Shown here: piece after piece, positions 18,681 to 28,029 of the stretch
Position numbering within the stretch: the stretch's first letter is position 1
Layout of the letters: each line of letters opens with the position of its first letter
Origin: Taibaiella sp.
GTDB taxonomy: Bacteria > Bacteroidota > Bacteroidia > Chitinophagales > Chitinophagaceae
Assembly: GCA_013815385.1 (NCBI GenBank)
Contig: JACDGL010000004.1
Location: 62,001-126,000, forward strand
Direction: 5' to 3'
Length of the DNA: 64,000 bases
The notes under the pieces: model-generated
Databases searched by the model: none
Told to the model about the DNA's origin: nothing
What the model saw: the letters and a program-made list of their open reading frames with translations, nothing else
Position numbers and translations under genes: made by a program

Positions 18681-19442
18681 TCAGCCTTTGTGCTTTGCAA
18701 GGAATTTTTCGAGAATAATATTAAACTCTCCCGGCACTTCCATCATAGGTGCATGCCCACTTTTGTCTATCCAGTGAAGTTCTGAATTGGATAACAGCTT
18801 TTTAAATTCTTCCGCCACCATGGGTGGTGTTATAGTATCATTCTTACCCCAGATAAGACAAGTAGGGGTTTTTATTTCCTGCAACTCATTACCAAGATTA
18901 TGGCGTATTGCAGATTTGGCAAGCGTAATCACCTTCAATGCCTTTAGCCTGTTATTTACTATACCAAACACCTCATCCACCAGCTCTTTTGTAGCTATAG
19001 TAGGATCATAAAAGGTTAATTCAGTCTTTCTTTTTATAAATTCATAGTCGCCACGCTTAGGATATGTTTCTCCCATGCCATTTTCAAACAATCCTGAACT
19101 TCCTGTTAATGTGAGTGTTTTAACATGCTCCGGATGCTTCAGAACATATACCAGCCCTACATGGCCACCCAGGCTATTGCCCAGCAGATGTACATTACCA
19201 TAATTCCTCGCATCCAGAAACTTCTGCACGAACCTGGCAAGGCCTGAAACCGAGGTCTCGAGCAAGGTCAGATCAAAAAGCGGCAACATTGGTATGACCA
19301 CTTTATGTGTTTGCTTAAAATGCTCAACCAGCTCCTTAAAATTACTTAATGCGCCAAATAGTCCATGAAGCAGCACCAGCGGTTCGCCTGCGCCTTCCTC
19401 TACATACTTAAATTTACCCGATTGCTTTATTTCGTATTCCAT
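18681..19442 (-). CDS. Alpha/beta hydrolase
   Basis: A 253-residue alpha/beta-hydrolase fold protein. The oxyanion segment is LLHGLFGALSNF (about 24-35). The nucleophile elbow GNSLGG has Ser90; the acid Asp is in WGKNDTITPP (about 201) and the base His is in KSGHAPMMEVP (about 229). No signal peptide is present, so it is cytoplasmic. The substrate is unknown; the C-C hydrolase/esterase type is closest. A plausible promoter on the minus strand is TTG (19490-19492), 21 bases, TATTTTAG (19461-19468). Confidence 0.85.
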   Translation of the reverse strand: MEYEIKQSGKFKYVEEGAGEPLVLLHGLFGALSNFKELVEHFKQTHKVVIPMLPLFDLTLLETSVSGLARFVQKFLDARNYGNVHLLGNSLGGHVGLVYVLKHPEHVKTLTLTGSSGLFENGMGETYPKRGDYEFIKRKTELTFYDPTIATKELVDEVFGIVNNRLKALKVITLAKSAIRHNLGNELQEIKTPTCLIWGKNDTITPPMVAEEFKKLLSNSELHWIDKSGHAPMMEVPGEFNIILEKFLAKHKG

Positions 19443-19601
19443 CCGGTGCTTTATGCTTCGCTAAAATACTATTGTTTCAGGTAAAAATACAACACTGCTA
19501 TTTCTTCACCGAAATTATACCCGGAAATAGCACAAATACAACATTGGCTTATCAGTACCCTTATCATTCTTTATATCCAAAGACCTAATGACTTATTACT
19601 T

Positions 19602-19609
19602 TAACTTTG
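19602..19609 (+). promoter_or_regulatory. TAnnTTTG -7 box before ispG
   Basis: TAACTTTG matches the Bacteroidota -7 consensus exactly and lies 9 bases before ATG 19619, so the transcript would have almost no leader. This box supports the ATG over the TTG at 19607, which is inside the promoter. Confidence 0.55.
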
Positions 19610-19618
19610 CACTCTGTT

Positions 19619-21688
19619 ATGTTACAGTATTATTGCCCTTCGCTAACGCAGTATACCAGGCTGCGGACCAAAGAAGTAAATATAGGTGGCCTGATGCTGG
19701 GTGGGACTAATCCCATACGCATACAGACGATGACGACCACAGACACTATGGACACTGCCGCCACTGTAGCCCAAAGCATACGGTGCATAGAAGCTGGCGC
19801 TGAACTGGTGCGCATAACTGCCCCCAGCAAGCGGGAGGCGGAAAATCTTTTAAATATAAAAAATGCCATAAGGGCAGCAGGATATACCACCCCACTGGTT
19901 GCGGATATACACTTTACCCCTAATGCAGCAGAGATAGCAGCCCGTATAGTAGAGAAGGTGAGAGTGAACCCCGGTAACTATGTAGATAAAAAGAAATTTG
20001 ACATAATTGAGTATACAGATGCTGAATATGAAGACGAGGTAGCGCGTATACGCGACCGCTTTACCCCACTTGTGAGGATATGCAAGGAATATGGTACTGC
20101 TATGCGCATAGGCACCAACCATGGCTCGCTGAGCGACCGTATTATGAGCCGCTACGGGGATAGCGCCATAGGAATGGTGGAAAGCGCAATGGAATTTCTG
20201 CGTATAGCGCGCTATGAGTATTACCACCAGGTAGTACTGAGCATGAAATCGAGCAATCCGCTGGTGATGGTACAGGCATACAGACTGCTGATACAAAAGA
20301 TGGATGAAGAGTTTGGCGAATGCTATCCATTGCATCTGGGAGTAACGGAAGCTGGAGATGGAGAAGATGGCCGTATAAAAAGCGCGATTGGTATAGGCAC
20401 ACTACTGGAAGATGGCATTGGGGATACGATACGCGTATCACTTACCGAAGACCCTGAACTGGAGATACCTGTATGCCGGGATATAGTAGCCAGATACCAG
20501 GCCAAAAAGTCAACACCCAAAAGTGAAAACCCAAAAGAGAATGGAGATAATGAGGCGGGGATAACATTGACGCCAGACGGGTACGAAGATCAAAAATCAA
20601 AAGAGGAAAGTGCTACCGTAGCGGCATTACCCTATGATCCTTTAAATTATAAGAGACGAGAAAGCATAGTACTGGACAATATGGGTGGCCACCATGTGCC
20701 CGTAGTAATAGCAGACTACTCCACTAGTGACAACATACAACCTGAAGACCTGACCGCTGTAGGGTATAAATATGACGCTATAACGGACAAGTGGCATATA
20801 GGTGATGGCGCAACAGACTACATTTATACAAGCAGTAAAACAATAAATTTTCCATTACCAGGCACACTGAAAGTAATATGCGACCATACCGCATGGCAAG
20901 AAGTGGCAGATAAAGAAAAGTATTATCCACTGCTGAATGTAGCGGAATACCTGGCTGGCGAAATATTAGCCAAACCGCATTTTGTGCTAGTGAACGCAGA
21001 TGCCAATAATGACATAGTACTGAATAAGCTAAAAATTGATCTACAGGCGATAGTATGTGCCTACTGTGACGGTGAGCATGCAATGCAGAAAGTAAGATGC
21101 CTGCTTACCGAAATGCAAAGGCGGCAGCTACCTAATATAGTGATACTGAAAAAGGACAGTGTAAAGAAGACCGTGGATGAACAACTAATAGACCTGGCTA
21201 CAGAAACCGGAGGACTGCTGCTGGATGGATTTGGCGATGGGATATGGCTATCGAACAGCATACAGCAAACAGAAAATATAAAAACAAGCGGGCGTACCTA
21301 TCTGGAGGTGAAGAATAATCATCAGTTCCTGAACAATACTGCATTCTCCATACTGCAAGCTACCCGCACACGCATCAGCAAGACAGAATATATCAGCTGC
21401 CCCAGCTGCGGACGTACACTTTTTGACCTACAGGAAACTACCGCATTGATACGCGCCGCCACCAACCACCTGAAAGGAGTGAAAATAGCCATAATGGGCT
21501 GCATCGTGAACGGACCAGGAGAAATGGCTGATGCTGATTTTGGCTACGTAGGCAGCGGACCAGGAAAGATAACACTGTACCGTGGCAAGGATGTGATGAA
21601 GCGAAATGTACCCAGCGAAATAGCGGTAGATGAACTGATACAACTACTTAAGGATAACGATGCGTGGGTGGAAACCCCTATAATGTAG
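19619..21688 (+). CDS. ispG: 4-hydroxy-3-methylbut-2-enyl diphosphate synthase, long Bacteroidota type
   Basis: IspG reduces MEcPP to HMBPP, the sixth step of the MEP isoprenoid pathway, using a [4Fe-4S] cluster. The 689-residue protein is the long three-domain form: a TIM barrel (about 1-295, with GGTNPIRIQTMTTTDT), an inserted domain (about 340-575), and the iron-sulfur domain with cysteines in SCPSCGRTL (about 594 and 597) and MGCIVNGPGE (about 628). A hydrophilic linker of about 45 residues (296-338, Lys/Glu/Asn/Ser-rich) sits before the insert and makes the protein longer than usual. Its end overlaps the convergent O-antigen ligase gene by 11 bases. Confidence 0.96.
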   Translation: MLQYYCPSLTQYTRLRTKEVNIGGLMLGGTNPIRIQTMTTTDTMDTAATVAQSIRCIEAGAELVRITAPSKREAENLLNIKNAIRAAGYTTPLVADIHFTPNAAEIAARIVEKVRVNPGNYVDKKKFDIIEYTDAEYEDEVARIRDRFTPLVRICKEYGTAMRIGTNHGSLSDRIMSRYGDSAIGMVESAMEFLRIARYEYYHQVVLSMKSSNPLVMVQAYRLLIQKMDEEFGECYPLHLGVTEAGDGEDGRIKSAIGIGTLLEDGIGDTIRVSLTEDPELEIPVCRDIVARYQAKKSTPKSENPKENGDNEAGITLTPDGYEDQKSKEESATVAALPYDPLNYKRRESIVLDNMGGHHVPVVIADYSTSDNIQPEDLTAVGYKYDAITDKWHIGDGATDYIYTSSKTINFPLPGTLKVICDHTAWQEVADKEKYYPLLNVAEYLAGEILAKPHFVLVNADANNDIVLNKLKIDLQAIVCAYCDGEHAMQKVRCLLTEMQRRQLPNIVILKKDSVKKTVDEQLIDLATETGGLLLDGFGDGIWLSNSIQQTENIKTSGRTYLEVKNNHQFLNNTAFSILQATRTRISKTEYISCPSCGRTLFDLQETTALIRAATNHLKGVKIAIMGCIVNGPGEMADADFGYVGSGPGKITLYRGKDVMKRNVPSEIAVDELIQLLKDNDAWVETPIM

Positions 21689-23150
21689 GTTGCTGTACGG
21701 GGATATTTTCTTTACGCAGATCTTCTTCATCCTTACTTTTCTTATCAAGCACTACTAATAGTGCGAGACCGAGGTAGAACATAGAGCCTACTTTGTGATT
21801 CTCCAACAAATCGGAAAAGAAATTATTCACGAAACCTGCGGCCAGCAGCATAGCTACCCCAAGTGTGACCTTCTTATAAAACCGATCGTGAAACCGGTAA
21901 TAAATGGTTTGCGATCTGGCAAATATCAATACCATCAGTATTGCATATAATATCATAGCAGGCCACCCCTGCTCTATGAGCATAAAAAGAAAATAATTAT
22001 GGGCTGTGGAATGCTCATTATTACGGCTTACATATGTACGAAATGATGTAACACCAAATGGCTTATAATGCGTTACAAACCCATTTGGGCCATAACCAGT
22101 TACCGGCTTTTCCCCACTCATACGTACCCCAGCCACCCACCGGTACACCCGCTCCATAGAAGACATATCAGTGCCCCGTAAGGTAGCGATCATGTGCTCG
22201 GTAAAGGTCTTGTGCATGTATGTCTGGTTGTAATTTGGCCGGTATTTCAGGTATTCCTTATCCCTTGCCATAAATATTACCAGCATTGCCATCAGTACAT
22301 ATATGCCGGGCATTATCCACTTTACCAACTTCAAGCGTATACCGGCATATACCAGCAATGAAAAGAAAACCGCCAACATAGCTGCCCTTGCATAGGTAAG
22401 GTATATAGCTACCAGGAAAAAAATAATAAGGACAATAATGATGTTCCATAACAGCCACTTGCCCCTGCACAATGAATACGCTATAAGCAGTAATGGAAAG
22501 AACATGGACATCACCGTGGAGTAATCCACGTGATTATAGTAAATAATACCGATAGCCCGCTTTAGCATTAAAAAGCTGAAACCAATAGCCGCATGCCTTA
22601 TAAGTATTACTACCATAGTAGCCAGCAACGGAATGAGGAAGAGAATAAATGCTTTTTTATAATCTTTTTTCTCTTTGAATACCAGGATAGGAAAAACAAA
22701 AAAAGCAGTTACCAACCATATTTTGGAAAGAAGAAACTTCAATGAGAGAAACAATTCAGTGGAAAATGCTACTGACACTATTGTCCATAATAGCTGTAGT
22801 ACCACTACCAATACAATTGTATTTCTCCACCACCACTGTGGCAATATACTTGGCTTATGCGCCCATAATAAAACAGTAAGTATGAGGAAGAGCCACATGA
22901 TGGGCTCATCGGGCAACGAAGTAGAGAGTGAGCCCGGTAGCAACTCTATCTCCATAGATATAGGTATAGTAAATATAAGTATCCAATAAGCGACTTTCCA
23001 GTTGAGCCCGGCAAGCAGCAAGAATAAAAAAACAAACGGCGCCAGCAGCAAGATATATTTACCTGTATAGGCAAACAAAGCGACCACAACAAAAAGGAAG
23101 GCGAAGCTAAGCGCCCTGAACCATTTATTTTCTGTAAGCAGGAGCTGCAT
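21678..23150 (-). CDS. O-antigen ligase/polymerase-like membrane protein
   Basis: A 490-residue inner-membrane protein with about 11-12 hydrophobic helices and one large periplasmic loop (about 290-375, containing MERVYRWVAGVRM and TGYGPNGFVTHY), the layout of the Wzy_C/O-antigen ligase family. Such proteins either join O-antigen to lipid A-core or polymerise repeat units. The downstream-overlapping Wzz-like gene (1-base overlap) argues for polymerisation of a surface polysaccharide, but ligase function cannot be excluded. A charged cytoplasmic tail (KKSKDEEDLRKE) ends the protein. Confidence 0.8.
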   Translation of the reverse strand: MQLLLTENKWFRALSFAFLFVVVALFAYTGKYILLLAPFVFLFLLLAGLNWKVAYWILIFTIPISMEIELLPGSLSTSLPDEPIMWLFLILTVLLWAHKPSILPQWWWRNTIVLVVVLQLLWTIVSVAFSTELFLSLKFLLSKIWLVTAFFVFPILVFKEKKDYKKAFILFLIPLLATMVVILIRHAAIGFSFLMLKRAIGIIYYNHVDYSTVMSMFFPLLLIAYSLCRGKWLLWNIIIVLIIFFLVAIYLTYARAAMLAVFFSLLVYAGIRLKLVKWIMPGIYVLMAMLVIFMARDKEYLKYRPNYNQTYMHKTFTEHMIATLRGTDMSSMERVYRWVAGVRMSGEKPVTGYGPNGFVTHYKPFGVTSFRTYVSRNNEHSTAHNYFLFMLIEQGWPAMILYAILMVLIFARSQTIYYRFHDRFYKKVTLGVAMLLAAGFVNNFFSDLLENHKVGSMFYLGLALLVVLDKKSKDEEDLRKENIPVQQPTL

Positions 23151-24121
23151 TACCGTACTACTGAATTTAGCATCTTATAATATGCCATGAGCAGTATATA
23201 CATAACACTGAAGAACAGACCAAGCAATGCTGCTATAATCACGGTCATAAGCAAGCCAGGGCCACTAGGGCTTACCGGAGCTTCAGCGGTAGTAATTACT
23301 TTCAGGTAACGCATGTTATCATTAGACGAGGCAGAGAACTCATTAAGCACCGATATATAGTGTGCCCTGTCGCTTACCATCTGATCCTTTACCGCTTCTA
23401 CATTCTGCACCTGCTCCATTGCTTTGCCAAAGCCTGCACTGCCGCTGTTCTTTATTTCTCCGGACATTGCATTTGGACGGGAAGGATTTACTATGTTATA
23501 TATCTTGTACTGGTCGCGTATGCCTGCAAGCGTATCCGTAAGCGCATTGACCGCACTATCAATATCTTTTAATTTATCCTTTACTGATTGGTATATCCCT
23601 TGTTTAATATTGGTATAGATATCGCGATAGCTTTGTTCCAATACCTTTATACTCATGTTTACCACATTGGCAGATGTCTGAGGATCATATGCCGTATACG
23701 ACACCTGCATATCTTTATACTCCGTCCTTTTTATAGTAAAGTTCTTTTTGAAAATACCCATCAGAAAGGCGTGGCCTTTAGGCGTATTAATGTCTGCATG
23801 GTATACATCCTGAAACTGGCAATTACGAATGATACGATCCATTACCGTATCGGACTGTGCGAGGGCAGTGACTTTATCCAGGTCATCATCCCCACCAAAG
23901 TAATCTACAAAGCGGGTTTCGTATGAACGGAACAGGTTGTTACGATCGCCATATATAGGATTGGTCACAAAAAACTGGCCTTCCGCCTTATATTTTTTCT
24001 TCCTGATGCCAAAAGCAATAGCACCCAATATTGCCGCTATAACTGTAATGATGATGACAAACCGTATACGGCGCTGTATAGCACGAGTAATATCTACAAG
24101 GTCAAAGTGAGGAGTATCCAT
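23150..24121 (-). CDS. Wzz-like chain-length determinant / polysaccharide co-polymerase
   Basis: A 323-residue protein with two membrane helices (about 16-37 and 293-315) that bracket a periplasmic domain rich in helix-forming sequence. The start resembles Wzz (DLVDITRAIQRRIRFVIIIT) and the second helix is preceded by a Pro-rich stretch (APVSPSGPGLL), as in Wzz proteins. These proteins set the length of O-antigen or exopolysaccharide chains together with a Wzy polymerase. There is no C-terminal tyrosine kinase. Its last base overlaps the start of the polymerase-like gene, so the two are translationally coupled. Confidence 0.8.
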   Translation of the reverse strand: MDTPHFDLVDITRAIQRRIRFVIIITVIAAILGAIAFGIRKKKYKAEGQFFVTNPIYGDRNNLFRSYETRFVDYFGGDDDLDKVTALAQSDTVMDRIIRNCQFQDVYHADINTPKGHAFLMGIFKKNFTIKRTEYKDMQVSYTAYDPQTSANVVNMSIKVLEQSYRDIYTNIKQGIYQSVKDKLKDIDSAVNALTDTLAGIRDQYKIYNIVNPSRPNAMSGEIKNSGSAGFGKAMEQVQNVEAVKDQMVSDRAHYISVLNEFSASSNDNMRYLKVITTAEAPVSPSGPGLLMTVIIAALLGLFFSVMYILLMAYYKMLNSVVR

Positions 24122-24169
24122 TTGTATATTGCTATTATTTAAAAAACATAGAAAATTTACCCTGCTAAA

Positions 24170-25255
24170 TTATATTATCGTTTCACCTGCCTGCATTTTT
24201 TCTGCATTTTCAGCAAATTGCAATGCGTCTATCATTTCCTGTATATTCCCATTCATAAAATCATCCAGGTTGTAACTAGTCATGTTGATACGGTGATCGG
24301 TGATCCTGCCCTGAGGAAAATTATAAGTACGAATCTTCGCAGAACGGTCACCTGAGCTAACCAGACTTTTTCGCCTGCGCGATATCTCGTCTTCCTGTTT
24401 GCGCACCTGCTCTTCATACAGTTTACTCCGCATCATATTCATCGCCTTCTCCCTGTTGCCCAGCTGGGTACGTTCGGTCTGGCAGGTAATTACAGTGCCG
24501 CTGGCTATATGTGTCAGTATTACCTTAGTTTCCACCTTATTTACATTCTGCCCCCCTGCACCGCCACTACGGGCAGTTTCCATCTTCACATCACTATCTT
24601 TTAGCTCAAAATCTATTTCCTCTGCCTCTGGCAATACCGCTACGGTAGCTGCCGACGTATGCACCCTGCCACTTGCCTCAGTGGCCGGCACGCGCTGTAC
24701 ACGGTGTACGCCGCTTTCAAATTTAAGCGTTCCATATACATCTTCTCCTATGACTTCAAGCTGCACTTCCTTATATCCTCCTACTGTGCCTTCTGTTTCT
24801 GAAATTACCGATACTTTCCAGTTTCTTCGCTCACAGTACCGCAGGTACATGCGCATTAATTCCCCCGCAAATAAACTTGCTTCATCCCCCCCGGTACCTG
24901 CACGTATTTCCAAGATCCCGTTTTTTTCGTCCTGCGGGTCTTTTGGTATCAACAACTGGCCCATATACCGCTCCAGATCTTCTTTCTGTACGTCCTGCAC
25001 TTCCAGATCATCCTTCGCAAGCTGCCTTAACTCTTCATCGCTTTCATTCTCTATCACCTCACGTGCAAATGCAAGATTATCCAGGCATGCCCTATATTGC
25101 TTGTAGACATCTACTATCTTTTCCAACTTGCGGTATTCGCGGCTCAGCTGCGAGAATTTCTTGTTATCGCTCACTATCTGCGGATTGGTCAGCGCTACGC
25201 CCAAATCCTCAAATCTTGCCTTTATTGCTTCCAGTTTATCTATAATAGAACTCAT
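24170..25255 (-). CDS. prfA: Peptide chain release factor 1
   Basis: RF1 releases the finished peptide at UAA and UAG stop codons. The 361-residue length is standard. The stop-codon recognition tripeptide PAT is in [14 protein letters not shown] (about 189-191), which separates RF1 from RF2 (SPF). The peptidyl-tRNA hydrolysis motif GGQ is in [13 protein letters not shown] (about 233-235). No frameshift signal is present, as expected for RF1. It lies upstream of the Wzz-like gene on the same strand with a 48-base gap; cotranscription is possible but functionally unrelated. Confidence 0.97.
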   Translation of the reverse strand: MSSIIDKLEAIKARFEDLGVALTNPQIVSDNKKFSQLSREYRKLEKIVDVYKQYRACLDNLAFAREVIENESDEELRQLAKDDLEVQDVQKEDLERYMGQLLIPKDPQDEKNGILEIRAGTGGDEASLFAGELMRMYLRYCERRNWKVSVISETEGTVGGYKEVQLEVIGEDVYGTLKFESGVHRVQRVPATEASGRVHTSAATVAVLPEAEEIDFELKDSDVKMETARSGGAGGQNVNKVETKVILTHIASGTVITCQTERTQLGNREKAMNMMRSKLYEEQVRKQEDEISRRRKSLVSSGDRSAKIRTYNFPQGRITDHRINMTSYNLDDFMNGNIQEMIDALQFAENAEKMQAGETII

Positions 25256-25403
25256 TCAGTCCCCCGAAAATTTAATAATTTTAGTGTGCGAAGTTATTAA
25301 ATAATCGAGGCATAAACTAAAGACTTCTTTAATGTGCCGCTCCTACTGCCTAATTTATCCAGCATTCTAATATTATCTCTATTTTAGCCCTATATCTTAT
25401 AAG

Positions 25404-26687
25404 ATGGAATTAAGTAAACAACGTTACAATCTCCTTTTCATTGCATTAATAGTACTTGAAAATTTATTTTTATTAGTATTTCACCAGAATGATATCCTGG
25501 GACAGTCAGCTAACTCTATTGGATTATTTGCTACTTCGCTACTTTTTGGCATACTGATACTGGTTAAATTTTATAAGACCCCAGTTGAGATTTCTCCTTC
25601 AACATCCTCTAAACACATAAAATTGATCTTAATTCTCCTTTTTACAGGAGGTATCATCTGGACTAGCCTTGTTACCATTAAAATACTCAAAACCACAGCT
25701 ATTGACCAAAGGATCTCAGACATTATACCCACTATACAAATATTATGTAAAAGGCTATTATCCGGGCAATATCCATATAGCTATGATGCGCTGACCAGCC
25801 TGTACTATCATACCCCATCGGGGTATCTGCCAATGCATTGGCTACCATATACCGCAGCTGAGTACTTCAAATTTGATTACCGCAGCATTACTTTTTGTAT
25901 CTGGTGCATAGGCGCCCTGGTTGTAATGTTCCGCAGTATGCGGCTATCGAAGCTTTGGCTGCAAGTGGCTGTGCCGGTATTGCTGGCCTGTAGTTATTAT
26001 GCTATTTCGCAGCTGGAACCTAACATCATTGGCTGGACGGTTGAAATAATGGTTGCGGGGTATTATATGCTATTTATTGCGGGCATCAACCAGAAAAATC
26101 CCTGGATCACCGCATTTGTGATCACGTGCTGCCTTCTTTCCCGCTATAGCCTGGTGCTTTGGCTGCCTTTATGGGCGTTTGTGATGTATGTATCAGGGCA
26201 TCGCAAAGATCTTATTAAGGCAATTATAGGTATAGTGGTATTAGTGGGCATCATTTATGTGATACCCTTCTTAAGCAAGGACTGGTCGACCTTTTACGTG
26301 GCTCATACAACAAATTACGAGACCATACCAATAGTGGAATGGCGGCACCAAAATAAAGATGGATTACCCGTACATCTCTACAATGGCTTTGGTTTGGCGC
26401 ATCTTTTTTACCAGAAATACCACGGCCCTGACCTACAGCATGGCTACGACCTACTAAAAAGAACGCTTACTATAGCTACTTCCGGATCTTTATTTATAAT
26501 GGGGATATGGTACTGGCGCAACAGAAAAAACATTGACTATCGATTGTTCCTACTTGGATCCTTTAAAATATACCTCAGTATATTCTTTGCGTTTATTATG
26601 ATACCCTATATGTACCTAATAATGGTAGGTAATTTTGTAAGTATTGCCCTATTTGCAGAGCAAGGACGATACAAGCGATCTGAATAA
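25404..26687 (+). CDS. Multi-membrane GT-C-like glycosyltransferase (GT87/DUF2029-like)
   Basis: A 427-residue protein with about 10-11 hydrophobic helices. After the second or third helix comes a periplasmic segment, SGQYPYSYDALTSLYYHTPSGYLPMHW, of the type seen in GT87 and other polyprenol-phosphate sugar transferases of the GT-C class; an acidic residue in the first loop is expected to be catalytic. I infer transfer of a sugar from a lipid carrier on the periplasmic side. The assignment rests on topology and short motifs only. It is the first of four same-strand genes (to 30601) that look like one surface glycan unit. Confidence 0.55.
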   Translation: MELSKQRYNLLFIALIVLENLFLLVFHQNDILGQSANSIGLFATSLLFGILILVKFYKTPVEISPSTSSKHIKLILILLFTGGIIWTSLVTIKILKTTAIDQRISDIIPTIQILCKRLLSGQYPYSYDALTSLYYHTPSGYLPMHWLPYTAAEYFKFDYRSITFCIWCIGALVVMFRSMRLSKLWLQVAVPVLLACSYYAISQLEPNIIGWTVEIMVAGYYMLFIAGINQKNPWITAFVITCCLLSRYSLVLWLPLWAFVMYVSGHRKDLIKAIIGIVVLVGIIYVIPFLSKDWSTFYVAHTTNYETIPIVEWRHQNKDGLPVHLYNGFGLAHLFYQKYHGPDLQHGYDLLKRTLTIATSGSLFIMGIWYWRNRKNIDYRLFLLGSFKIYLSIFFAFIMIPYMYLIMVGNFVSIALFAEQGRYKRSE

Positions 26688-26809
26688 ATCCAATACAAAC
26701 TTACTGTTATGAATTAGCAATTTTCACCTATTAATTTATTGTGATTAAACAAAAAATATGATTATTCTATACCTGTAACTCCTATATTTACAATCTTATA
26801 GAATTTCAT

Positions 26810-27961
26810 ATGCGTATTTTCTTGTTGTCTTTACTGTTATGCCTTAATTGCTTTCTGATACAGGCTAGTACTTATGACAGTGTAGCTTTTTATGTAGTAG
26901 CGCATCCTGATGACTGGCAACTTTTTATGGGTAGCACGGCAACGCACGATCTTCTTAGCACACATACCAAGGTAGTGGTGATACATACAACAGCGGGCGA
27001 TGCAAGCTGCAACAACCGACCGCTCAGCAAATCATATTATATGGCAAGAGAATCTGGCGCAATCAATTCTCTCGAATACGGGTCGGATTACCGCTCTATT
27101 CATGACTTAAAGCAATTTAAAATTGAGGAGGTAAACGGACATAAAATCAGGGTGTTCCGTTATAAGGATGTGGTCAATTATTTTCTTCGATTACCAGATG
27201 GATGTTTTAAATGCGGACTAAATGGCGAAAGCATACAATACCTAAAAGAAAATAAGATATCCGGTATCAGGGCTGTAGATAGCACTGCTTCTTATACAAA
27301 CTGGGAAGACCTGGTAAATACGGTTAAAAATATTATAGTGAAGGAAAGTGCAGCAGTCCCTTCTGTGTGGCTGAACATACCTGACACTGATGAGGCCATT
27401 AATCCAAAAGACCACCCTGACCATATACACACTGCATACTTAGGACTTGAAGCGACAAAAGACCTGGATTATGTGAATAAAAATCTGTATGTAGATTACC
27501 ACATTGCCAATCTTGCTGTAAACCTTAGTGCCGATGAGATCGCTATGAAATCAGCATTGTATGCTGTAGCGGATTTTGGAATTACGCAAAACAATAATTA
27601 TTCTACTTATACACCAGGACATATTAATTTCCTTTCGCGCAGCTACTTCAGGACAGAAATTTCGAAAGCAGATTCGTTAGTTAAAGTAAACGGGAATGTG
27701 TCTACGTGTAATTTATCTGCAATATTCCCTAACCCTGCAACTACTACAATAAATGTAAGCTATCGGGTAATTTCAAAGGGAACAGTTACAATAAATGTTG
27801 TAGATATGAGCGGCGTGCATGCAATGTCTCTGTACGATAAGGTTAATGATGCCGGGGCTTACAGCAGTCAACATAATATATCATTACTGGCACCTGGCAA
27901 TTATCTGATAGTAATAAATACTCCCTCATTTACAAATGTGCTTCGCCTGGTAAAACAATAG
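26810..27961 (+). CDS. T9SS-secreted PIG-L family deacetylase
   Basis: A 383-residue exported protein with signal peptide (1-20). Residues about 25-270 are a PIG-L/LmbE-type N-acetylglucosaminyl deacetylase: the metal motif AHPDD is at 31-35 and HPDH at about 202-205. The usual AHPDDE ends in Trp here (AHPDDWQLFMG). It would remove acetyl groups from N-acetyl sugars outside the cell with a Zn ion. The C-terminal 80 residues are a T9SS type A sorting domain (IFPNPATTTINVSYRV, then PGNYLIVINTPS). The export signal plus flanking membrane glycosyltransferase-like genes suggests it edits a surface glycan. Confidence 0.85.
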   Translation: MRIFLLSLLLCLNCFLIQASTYDSVAFYVVAHPDDWQLFMGSTATHDLLSTHTKVVVIHTTAGDASCNNRPLSKSYYMARESGAINSLEYGSDYRSIHDLKQFKIEEVNGHKIRVFRYKDVVNYFLRLPDGCFKCGLNGESIQYLKENKISGIRAVDSTASYTNWEDLVNTVKNIIVKESAAVPSVWLNIPDTDEAINPKDHPDHIHTAYLGLEATKDLDYVNKNLYVDYHIANLAVNLSADEIAMKSALYAVADFGITQNNNYSTYTPGHINFLSRSYFRTEISKADSLVKVNGNVSTCNLSAIFPNPATTTINVSYRVISKGTVTINVVDMSGVHAMSLYDKVNDAGAYSSQHNISLLAPGNYLIVINTPSFTNVLRLVKQ

Positions 27962-28029
27962 CCTTCTGGTTGATACAGGCAATTTTATGTATCCTTGTAT
28001 TAGTAATCTGGATCCCAAACAGTCCTAAT

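Noticed and set aside
24399-25106. 235-codon plus-strand ORF opposite prfA
   Set aside because: Antisense shadow of a conserved essential gene; Ser/Pro-rich with no domain.
24170-25255. Release factor 2 as the identity of this release factor
   Set aside because: The recognition tripeptide is PAT, not SPF, and there is no programmed frameshift; it is RF1.
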